A DNA stretch of 40,617 nucleotides. Source: a virus. The number at the start of each line of letters is the position of its first letter. The stretch's first letter is position 1. The DNA is taken from positions 1 through 40,617 of the IMG/VR virus record IMGVR_UViG_3300032607_000369; one strand, 5' to 3'. Position numbers and translations under genes: made by a program. Below the pieces are notes generated by a model. It saw nothing but the letters and a program-made list of their open reading frames with translations, did not search any database and had not been told where the DNA came from. Of the stretch, positions 1-4,920 are shown piece by piece.

Positions 1-14
1 GTTACAAGCAAGCT
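1..14 (-). repeat. Terminal core of a fifth attC-like site, cut by the window edge
   Basis: The plus strand starts GTTACAAGCAAGCT. On the minus strand at 654-641 the same cassette starts GTTACAAGCAGGCT, so the two ends of the methyltransferase cassette form a 14-bp inverted repeat with one mismatch at position 11. By analogy with the other sites this is the 3-prime core box (R'') of the methyltransferase cassette, and it supplies the stop codon TAA. The rest of the site would lie beyond the window or has been lost. Confidence 0.7.
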
Positions 15-616
15 CCGAACAACCCGATCTGATTGACGATATTTGCATCATAACTTTCAGTTGCACAATTCAAGATGTGTAATCCTAATTCGTGGTTGAC
101 TGCATTTCTATCTTCTAATTTCTTAGAATGAGCGTGGTTTTTTTTGCCTACATATTGTTTCATCATTGTTCCCACTTCATCTTTCGGCAATTCTATTTTT
201 GGGATTTTAAAGTTTGACCACAAATAATGTCTACCTACTGCTGACGTTGGTGGTATAAAATATTCGTAATAACTCACTACGTTTTCCACACAAAACTTTC
301 CTTTAAAAAAGGTCTTTAAGAAAATTATTTCTTGCCATAACTCCATTTTAGGATAACGACTTTCAGTAATATAATTTATAAAATAATTTGCTCTGCTATG
401 CGTTTGGCAAGGTGGCGAAGTCCATATAAAATCGAACTCTGAATAATGGTTTAATAGATATTGATGTGCATCAGCAACTACAACTGTATCATTAGGAAAT
501 AAAGCTTTGTATTTTTCAGAAATTTTCAAATCGTATTCAACCGCTGTAATTTCGTGGTCGTTTCCCCATAGTTTACGGTTTCCACCTATTCCGCAATATA
601 AATTTAGTATTTTCAT
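2..616 (-). CDS. C5-cytosine DNA methyltransferase, small phage type
   Basis: A 204-residue protein that should transfer a methyl group from S-adenosylmethionine to cytosine C5 in DNA. Visible motifs are the SAM-binding LNLYCGIGG (residues 4-12), acidic E27 and D49, the catalytic loop TSPPCQ with Cys70, ENV at 111-113, and an Arg at 129 in GRHYLW. The target-recognition region is very short, so specificity cannot be read. The ATG at 616 is preferred over an in-frame GTG at 658, because motif I then begins a few residues in, as usual for the family. The gene is the last cassette of the array and its TAA lies in the core at 1-14. In a phage, such an enzyme usually protects DNA from host restriction. 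That role is inferred. Confidence 0.88.
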   Translation of the reverse strand: MKILNLYCGIGGNRKLWGNDHEITAVEYDLKISEKYKALFPNDTVVVADAHQYLLNHYSEFDFIWTSPPCQTHSRANYFINYITESRYPKMELWQEIIFLKTFFKGKFCVENVVSYYEYFIPPTSAVGRHYLWSNFKIPKIELPKDEVGTMMKQYVGKKNHAHSKKLEDRNAVNHELGLHILNCATESYDANIVNQIGLFGACL

Positions 617-645
617 AAGTTCATTTTGTTTTAAATTAAAAGCCT

Positions 646-729
646 GCTTGTAACACACGATAAGTGCTATTTGCCGAAAGTAGGTTTCCGCATAAGCAAA
701 CAGCCCCTATCGCGGGAACGTTATAAGCC
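646..729 (-). repeat. attC-like site B (84 bp), between cassette 3 and the methyltransferase cassette
   Basis: Read on the minus strand, it starts with box GGCTTATAAC, then a 5-nt spacer GTTCC, a stem arm CGCGATAGGGGCTGTTTGC, a loop, the opposing arm, a 1-nt spacer, and box GTTACAAGC. The arms pair at about 15 of 19 positions. The two outer boxes fit their own cassettes better than each other: GGCTTATAAC is the exact complement of the start of cassette 3, and GTTACAAGC matches the end of the methyltransferase cassette. Unlike sites C, D and E it holds no ATG. Calling it attC-like is inference from architecture. Confidence 0.75.
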
Positions 730-930
730 ATTAAGCGAAATAACCTCTGCTCTTGCTTCGTCTTTAGTTTTAAAAACACCAATTAGCTTTATAAATCTTT
801 TTTGGCTTTTGCAATATGTAGTAATCCACCATCCATCAGTAAATTTAAAAATATCTGAATTAGAATAACGGCTTATAACAGCGTTTTTGCAAGATTGTGA
901 CATTCCTGTATTTTTGTCTGTATTTTCCAT
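721..930 (-). CDS. Cassette 3 protein, 69 aa, unknown function, N-terminus from the upstream attC-like site
   Basis: Function is not recognised. Residues 1-17 (MENTDKNTGMSQSCKNA) are encoded by attC-like site C, and Val18 is the GTT core at 879. The remaining 52 residues, from VISRYSNSD to the C-terminus, form a short domain with a WW pair and a basic middle. The region after the core has no in-frame ATG, GTG or TTG, so translation must start inside the upstream site. The TAA stop lies in the terminal core TTATAAC. The first 20 residues closely match those of the protein at 1329-1577, while the bodies are unrelated. This suggests a modular exchange at the core. Confidence 0.65.
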   Translation of the reverse strand: MENTDKNTGMSQSCKNAVISRYSNSDIFKFTDGWWITTYCKSQKRFIKLIGVFKTKDEARAEVISLNGL

Positions 931-1008
931 AATTTAAAGTTTAGTTTATTTTTGTTAATATTAGTCTTGAATAGTTCACAACCTCGCAAAGACGCAGGAC
1001 GTTATGCC
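870..1008 (-). repeat. attC-like site C (139 bp), between cassettes 2 and 3, carrying a start codon
   Basis: Minus-strand order: box GGCATAAC (1008-1001), 5-nt spacer GTCCT, arm GCGTCTTTGCGAGGTTGTGA, a long loop of about 70 nt, the opposing arm, a 1-nt spacer, and box GTTATAAGCC (879-870). The arms pair at about 16 of 20 positions. The loop contains CTAAACTTTAAATTATG, whose ATG (930) opens the reading frame of cassette 3. Box GGCATAAC complements the start of cassette 2, and GTTATAAGCC complements the end of cassette 3. Confidence 0.8.
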
Positions 1009-1253
1009 TCATTGTGTAGAACACAACCAAAATCATTTCTAGTAATTAACTCTCCTCCAATACCTTCACCTGAACATATGGCATCAATCATTCCGTTGCT
1101 TTTATCTTCATCGGCAATATTGCATATTTTATAATCTTCTGAATATCCTTGTAAAACATAGAAATTATCAATCCAATGTTTACAAGTAGAACAACGAGGC
1201 ATAACACTCGTTTGGCTCAATGCCTTATTTTCGTTTATATCGTTTTTCATCAC
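1002..1253 (-). CDS. Cassette 2 protein, 83 aa, cysteine-rich, probably zinc-binding
   Basis: The body begins MPRCSTCKHW, with a Cys-x2-Cys pair and further cysteines in KICN, AICS and FGCV, so a small zinc-binding fold is plausible. Its exact function is unknown. The frame opens at an ATG in attC-like site D (1253 or 1250), reads through the GTT core as Val, and could also start at the ATG within the core GTTATGCC (1202), which would give the protein starting MPRC. The stop TAA lies in the downstream core GGCATAAC at 1002-1004. Cassette ends are GTTATGCCTC-G/A-TTGT inverted repeats. Confidence 0.68.
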   Translation of the reverse strand: MMKNDINENKALSQTSVMPRCSTCKHWIDNFYVLQGYSEDYKICNIADEDKSNGMIDAICSGEGIGGELITRNDFGCVLHNEA

Positions 1254-1322
1254 GTTTATTTTAAATTAGAAATTATTGTTTTCATAACTCGGCACTAAGC
1301 CAAGCGAGGGAACGTTAGCAGT
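1198..1322 (-). repeat. attC-like site D (about 125 bp), between cassettes 1 and 2, carrying a start codon
   Basis: Minus-strand order: box ACTGCTAAC (1322-1314), 5-nt spacer GTTCC, arm CTCGCTTGGCTTAGTGCC, loop with ATG at 1253/1250, opposing arm, 1-nt spacer, box GTTATGCC (1205-1198). The arms match at about 15 of 18 positions. This site shows the exchange signature best: its two boxes do not complement each other (TGCTAAC against GGCATAAC), but each complements the far end of its own cassette exactly. Confidence 0.8.
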
Positions 1323-1328
1323 AATGTT

Positions 1329-1577
1329 CTAACGCAACTGCATTTGATTGTAAAATTCAAATTTTTCATCCGTAAGACATTGGTATTTTATTAATTTCCA
1401 TCCGTCTTTATTTGCTATTGATAACATTTCATCGTCAATGTATTTCATATCTTCTTCGCTCCAACTATTAGAAAATTTACCATCATTGATATTTAACCAG
1501 CAATATATAAAAACACTACTGCTAACAGCGTTTTTGTCGCATTGTGGCATCGGTGTATTTTTGTCTGTATTCGGCAT
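1329..1577 (-). CDS. Cassette 1 protein, 82 aa, unknown function, N-terminus from the upstream attC-like site
   Basis: No family was recognised. Residues 1-17 (MPNTDKNTPMPQCDKNA) come from attC-like site E, and Val18 is the GTT core at 1526. The body contains a short hydrophobic stretch (VFIYCWLNI) and an acidic segment (WSEEDMKYIDDEM). The first in-frame ATG after the core is 26 codons further on, so the upstream ATG is the likely start. The N-terminal tag is nearly the same as in the protein at 721-930. The TAG stop sits next to the terminal inverted repeat (1314-1328), a few bases before the core, unlike the other cassettes, which stop inside it. Confidence 0.65.
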   Translation of the reverse strand: MPNTDKNTPMPQCDKNAVSSSVFIYCWLNINDGKFSNSWSEEDMKYIDDEMLSIANKDGWKLIKYQCLTDEKFEFYNQMQLR

Positions 1578-1656
1578 AATTTTAAGTTTAGGTATTGTTA
1601 GTAATTATTAGTTTTTAATCGCCCACAACGAGGACAAAGACGCAATACGTTATGCC
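1519..1656 (-). repeat. attC-like site E (138 bp), upstream end of the cassette array, carrying a start codon
   Basis: Minus-strand order: box GGCATAAC (1656-1649), 5-nt spacer GTATT, arm GCGTCTTTGTCCTCGTTGTGG, loop, opposing arm CCACAATGCGACAAAAACGC, 1-nt spacer, box GTTAGCAG (1526-1519). It resembles site C closely, including the segment CTAAACTT-AAATTATG and the ACAGACAAAAATACA coding stretch. The ATG at 1577 opens cassette 1. Its first box has no partner elsewhere in the window, so the cassette it once closed has lost its own start or was not acquired by the same route. Confidence 0.78.
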
Positions 1657-1724
1657 AATACTATCACCAATCCTGCTATAAAGGTAAGAAACGAAAGTAC
1701 TGCTATTGCTATAAATCCTCGCAT
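1650..1724 (-). CDS. Predicted 24-aa single-pass membrane peptide
   Basis: ATG at 1724 opens a 24-codon frame, MRGFIAIAVLSFLTF and onward, that is almost wholly hydrophobic (one transmembrane segment) with one Arg near the N-terminus. It overlaps the end of the gene at 1709-2026 by 16 nt in another frame, which fits translational coupling. Its TAA is the one in core box GGCATAAC of attC-like site E. No function can be given. It could be a chance frame, but the composition and stop position favour a real peptide. Confidence 0.5.
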   Translation of the reverse strand: MRGFIAIAVLSFLTFIAGLVIVLA

Positions 1725-2026
1725 AAGTCTTCTATAAAATTATCAGCTTCTTGCCTGTTGTCAAACTCAAATATTCCGTAGTTAACAAATCCCTCTAGCG
1801 ATTCTAGTCTAGCAAATTCCGAAGGGAGATGCTTCTTCAAATCGTTTGTAATAGTAGCGGATCTAACTTCTTCGTCGTATATATCCATCATCACATAGAC
1901 TTTTTTAGTCTTCTTAACGAACTCAAATATGTAGTTGACAAAATTCTCAAACTCTTCAAACGTATCGAAGAAATATTCGTCACTACCTTCAACATCTTTA
2001 GAAAACCAATAATTAAAACTTATCAT
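1709..2026 (-). CDS. Hypothetical acidic protein, 105 aa
   Basis: Not recognised. The sequence is rich in Asp, Glu and aromatic residues, for example EYFFDTFEEFENFVNYIFEF, with a hydrophobic patch VYVMMDIYD in the middle and an acidic C-terminus (FIEDLCEDL). No metal-binding or catalytic pattern is visible. The start overlaps the stop of the upstream gene in ATGA, which supports operon membership and the chosen start. The acidic, aromatic composition resembles small phage inhibitors, but no specific role is supported. Confidence 0.75.
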   Translation of the reverse strand: MISFNYWFSKDVEGSDEYFFDTFEEFENFVNYIFEFVKKTKKVYVMMDIYDEEVRSATITNDLKKHLPSEFARLESLEGFVNYGIFEFDNRQEADNFIEDLCEDL

Positions 2027-2226
2027 TTTACGTATTTATTAATTAATAACCAATCTACTATTCTAACTTTCATCGTATCTAGGAATCTAACATAAGCCTT
2101 CTCAGACCTGTCCTCCTCGTCGATAAACCTGCCAACGTAATAACACTCTCTTCCGGTCTTTGTTAAGAAAGGATTTGCGTTAGCAGGAATCTCCAGACCT
2201 TTATACATTTTATTTCCTGGTCTCAT
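2023..2226 (-). CDS. Hypothetical protein, 67 aa
   Basis: Not recognised. The protein has a middle segment RECYYVGRFIDEEDRSEKAYVRF with alternating aromatic and charged residues, which suggests a small beta-rich fold. A second ATG at residue 7 (2208) lies 1 nt after the stop of the upstream gene, with AGGAAATAA just before it. It is at least as good a start as 2226, which would overlap the upstream gene by 17 nt. The stop TGA overlaps the next ATG. Confidence 0.72.
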   Translation of the reverse strand: MRPGNKMYKGLEIPANANPFLTKTGRECYYVGRFIDEEDRSEKAYVRFLDTMKVRIVDWLLINKYVK

Positions 2227-2470
2227 CTAAAGAATATTTTTTAAATAAACTCTGAATTTCTTCTATGCAGTCTGTTGTTGCTGCTATATGGTTTTCTGAA
2301 GGATTGTCTTTTCCTTTAAATAGATATACGCAAAAATACTTTCCTTCCAACCAACCTGAAATAGCATAATAATATTCCCAATTACTTTTTGACCCTCTGT
2401 AATAAGTACCTATTTTACTTCTAGGACTTCTCTTTAAATACGTTATTAACTTTTTTGCTTGTGATTTCAT
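2210..2470 (-). CDS. Hypothetical protein, 86 aa
   Basis: Not recognised. A basic N-terminus (MKSQAKKLITYLKRSPRSK) is followed by an aromatic stretch with WEYYYAISGWLEG and YFCVYLFKG, then a helical C-terminus CIEEIQSLFKKYSL. Base usage is like that of the neighbours and the gene is spaced 3 nt from the one upstream. No motif permits a function. Confidence 0.72.
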   Translation of the reverse strand: MKSQAKKLITYLKRSPRSKIGTYYRGSKSNWEYYYAISGWLEGKYFCVYLFKGKDNPSENHIAATTDCIEEIQSLFKKYSLDETRK

Positions 2471-2473
2471 AAT

Positions 2474-2875
2474 TTATACTTTTGTTATTGTAAAATCCGA
2501 ATATCTTTTAGTAATTAATCCATCTTGAATAGAATCTATTAGTCTTTGTCTGATATCCATATCTGCTTCTTTTTCGCTATCAAAGTAAAACTTTAGATCA
2601 TCAAAGTTACTTGTAACTTCATACTCAAAATTTACTGTTTTAATATCATCATTAGTAAACTTATAGCCACATTCAGTGCAGTTGTAGTATCCTTTGTAAG
2701 TATCTCCTAAGTCGTATACAACTTCGTCAATCTCTACTTGCTCTTTTTCATTTTGCTCATCTGATTGAGTTTTCTCGCATCCGCAGATGTCTCCTACGAA
2801 ATATTGGTCTGTGTAATCGTCACACATTGACTCAAAGCACCTGTCTTCTCTACTGTTTCCGTAAATTCCGCTCAT
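2474..2875 (-). CDS. Hypothetical protein with a zinc-ribbon-like CxxC, 133 aa
   Basis: Not assigned to a family. It has a Cys-rich N-terminus (RCFESMCDDY, DICGCE) and a CTECGY knuckle near residue 70, so it may bind zinc. The C-terminal third contains FYFDSEKEADMDIRQRLIDSI, predicted helix. The start is preceded by a 24-bp sequence (2880-2903) that also occurs before the gene at 11854-12129. This hints at a shared translation or transcription signal. Confidence 0.72.
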   Translation of the reverse strand: MSGIYGNSREDRCFESMCDDYTDQYFVGDICGCEKTQSDEQNEKEQVEIDEVVYDLGDTYKGYYNCTECGYKFTNDDIKTVNFEYEVTSNFDDLKFYFDSEKEADMDIRQRLIDSIQDGLITKRYSDFTITKV

Positions 2876-2879
2876 AATT

Positions 2880-2903
2880 TCTATTTGTTTCTGTAAATGT
2901 AGT
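2880..2903 (-). promoter_or_regulatory. 24-bp repeated upstream element, copy 1
   Basis: Contains ACATTTACAGAAACAAATAG on the minus strand, just before the ATG at 2875. An identical 24-bp copy lies at 12131-12154 before another gene. Position right at the start codon suggests a ribosome-binding or operator role. This is inference only. Confidence 0.45.
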
Positions 2904-2936
2904 ATCTATATACTAATTAAAAATTAGTATTAACAA

Positions 2937-3194
2937 TTATTTAACGAAATTAATTTCGTAGTCTATCCATACCTCAACTCTAAAACCTTGTTCTTTAAGC
3001 TCTTGCACACGTAATTCTTGTAATGGCTTTAAAACTCCTTTCGGCTGTTTCACCTCTACAAATAAGGTCTCACCATTGCGTAGAGCCATAAGATCAGGTA
3101 TTCCATTCATAGTAGTCTTTATCAATTTAACTACAATCCAACCTTCTCTCTTGAGTCGATCAGATATCTTCTTTTGTCTAGCTTGCTCTATCAT
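2937..3194 (-). CDS. VRR-NUC domain nuclease, 85 aa
   Basis: A single-domain PD-(D/E)xK nuclease of the VRR-NUC family, which in phages is linked to processing of branched or recombining DNA. The visible signature is GIPDLMAL (catalytic Asp) followed by LFVEVKQPKG, giving the ExK pair, and a C-terminal QELKEQGFRVEVW helix-strand typical of the fold. Length fits stand-alone phage members. It sits beside the SF2 helicase and primase-helicase, so a joint role in replication or recombination is likely. Its start overlaps the upstream stop by 4 nt. Confidence 0.88.
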   Translation of the reverse strand: MIEQARQKKISDRLKREGWIVVKLIKTTMNGIPDLMALRNGETLFVEVKQPKGVLKPLQELRVQELKEQGFRVEVWIDYEINFVK

Positions 3195-3538
3195 AACAGC
3201 TCCTCTCCTGTTAATGCGAAGTAAATGTTTTGAAGTTGATGAACATAATTTATATTAAAAGAAACTAAAATCATTTCCAATCCTTTTTTTATATAAAATT
3301 CTGTATTAAAAAATTCTCCATTTCTACTTTTAGACTGTGCGTGAAATCTTAAGTTTTCAAAATCATAATTCCAACCATTATAAACAAACCCAAACTTTAA
3401 TAACCACTCTTCTGTTAGTGGTATTGTCTCACATACCTTATGCATACTCCATCCGTCGACACTTACTGTACTGACTCTTTTAACTCCGTTTTCAGTATTA
3501 ACATAATTTCCTATTCTTAATTCATTTGGTTGTATCAT
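3191..3538 (-). CDS. Conserved hypothetical protein of Bacteroidota phages and elements, 115 aa
   Basis: The beginning ELRIGNYV, the block IPLTEEWLLKFGF and the end VHQLQNIYFALTGEEL are a pattern I recognise from many uncharacterised proteins of Bacteroidota phages and integrated elements. The recognition is from memory, not a search. No catalytic residues stand out and function is unknown. It lies between the helicase and the VRR-NUC nuclease in one operon. Confidence 0.82.
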   Translation of the reverse strand: MIQPNELRIGNYVNTENGVKRVSTVSVDGWSMHKVCETIPLTEEWLLKFGFVYNGWNYDFENLRFHAQSKSRNGEFFNTEFYIKKGLEMILVSFNINYVHQLQNIYFALTGEELL

Positions 3539-3555
3539 AATTTCATCTTTTAATG

Positions 3556-4776
3556 CTAATCAAGATTAGCCTTGAATATTTTTAATGTGTAATCTTTTTT
3601 CTGCATTACGGTCTTGTATATCTTCTTTTCGATTCCTCTCTTAGCGAAGATCCAAAAAACCTGGTTATGCTGTCGCTCCATCGTTGTAAGTCTATCTCTA
3701 GATTGCCAATATGATACTGCGGAAAAGTCAATGTTATAATATACTAAATACTTTGCAGCTTTCAAAGATATCCCTTCTCTGCCCGAAACAATCTGAAGAG
3801 CTATCCATTTATCGGTGGTATTAAACTCTTCTAAGTCATTAGTTATCTTATCACCCATTGTGGCTTTAATACAGTCGTATTCAGCGGTGAATTTGTAAAA
3901 GACAGCTATCTTGTCCTCTTTGAATTTATCGTTGATAAAAACCGCCTTAGAATCGTCTATTACTTTTCTGCTTCCATCTTCAAACTTAACCGTTCCACTA
4001 TACAATTGATGGCACTTCTGCATCATTTTAACTCCTGTATCTCCTAGGATTAAATCTCCTTCAGGATTCTTGACAAATTGATCTCTCTTTAGCCTTTCGA
4101 TAATCGCATAGGTAATTGGCTTCATCTCTACCTCAAAAATCGTCTCTTCAACTGTTGTTGTAAAACCTGCTTTTGCTTGAGTGAGCGTAATTAAATAAGG
4201 ATTTACTACTTCCTTTATCTCTTTTTCCCTTCCTTCGGAGTAATCTTTCACGATAGCATAGCCAAGTCTCTTATCTTTCACATTCACGTAATCGTGACAC
4301 CACTTGTAGAAATTGGTGTGCTTGAAAGGAGAATGATTAGATATCCAAAACTGATGAAACCATTGAGAGTGCGACTCTGGACTTGGAGTTCCGGATAGGA
4401 ATATCATTGGCAAATGTCTGTACTTTTGCTTAAAGAGTTTTGCTACTTTGTTAGGCTTCGGGAACGCACCAAAGCGGTGATGTTCATCGTGAATCACTAA
4501 ATCAAAATCCTCGTTTACTTTATGCAGACTCTCGTCATTTACAACGGTTATCTTGAAGGTATATGCAAATTCTGCATAGTCGTCTAATATAGACGAAATG
4601 GCTTTTTTCTTTGTAGCGAACAACACGTTCTTAGCTCCGTATAGCTTAGCTATCTCTAACGCAGTAGCTGTCTTGCCTGTGCGTACTTCCATAGTCAGAT
4701 AAACGATATTTAAGCATCTAAGAACTGAAAGTCCTTTGTTAGCGAGATCTGATTGATATGGTCTAAGTTGTTTCAT
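3556..4776 (-). CDS. SF2 (SNF2/DEAD-like) DNA helicase, 406 aa
   Basis: ATP-driven DNA translocase or helicase. The N-terminal RecA-like domain has a Q-like LRPYQSD start, Walker A EVRTGKT (residues 30-36), motif II DEHH (97-100) and motif III SGTP (128-131). The C-terminal domain ends with VSGREGISLKAAKYLVYYN and SYWQSRDRLTT, corresponding to motifs V and VI. The size is compact, as in phage replication helicases. With the VRR-NUC and primase-helicase genes it forms a replication/recombination module. Its start overlaps a 51-codon gene just upstream by 14 nt. Confidence 0.88.
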   Translation of the reverse strand: MKQLRPYQSDLANKGLSVLRCLNIVYLTMEVRTGKTATALEIAKLYGAKNVLFATKKKAISSILDDYAEFAYTFKITVVNDESLHKVNEDFDLVIHDEHHRFGAFPKPNKVAKLFKQKYRHLPMIFLSGTPSPESHSQWFHQFWISNHSPFKHTNFYKWCHDYVNVKDKRLGYAIVKDYSEGREKEIKEVVNPYLITLTQAKAGFTTTVEETIFEVEMKPITYAIIERLKRDQFVKNPEGDLILGDTGVKMMQKCHQLYSGTVKFEDGSRKVIDDSKAVFINDKFKEDKIAVFYKFTAEYDCIKATMGDKITNDLEEFNTTDKWIALQIVSGREGISLKAAKYLVYYNIDFSAVSYWQSRDRLTTMERQHNQVFWIFAKRGIEKKIYKTVMQKKDYTLKIFKANLD

Positions 4777-4918
4777 CTATTTCTTTTTTACATTTCCAAC
4801 AAAAAGTAACTTTATAATCATCATAATACCATCTTTTCGTGTGATAAAATTTATTTCCTATAGTTTTCCAATAACTCATATAGGAATGGTTACAGAAAAA
4901 TTGTGTTATAAATTTCAT
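4763..4918 (-). CDS. Small hypothetical protein, 51 aa, possible zinc-binding
   Basis: ATG at 4918 lies 2 nt after the primase-helicase stop, and the frame ends with TAG at 4763, overlapping the helicase start by 14 nt. The product begins MKFITQFFCNHSYMSYW and ends near FCWKCKKEIDETT. The CNH and CWKC elements could bind a metal ion, in the manner of small treble-clef or ribbon proteins. It fills what would otherwise be the largest gap in this operon. Function is unknown. Confidence 0.68.
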   Translation of the reverse strand: MKFITQFFCNHSYMSYWKTIGNKFYHTKRWYYDDYKVTFCWKCKKEIDETT

Positions 4919-4920
4919 AA

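Noticed and set aside
658-658. GTG start for the methyltransferase
   Set aside because: It lies inside the core of site B and would add 14 residues before motif I; the ATG at 616 fits the family better.
870-1322. Reading the attC-like palindromes as ordinary transcription terminators
   Set aside because: The stems lack a T tract, carry constant core boxes, contain start codons, and their boxes pair with the far end of the cassette.
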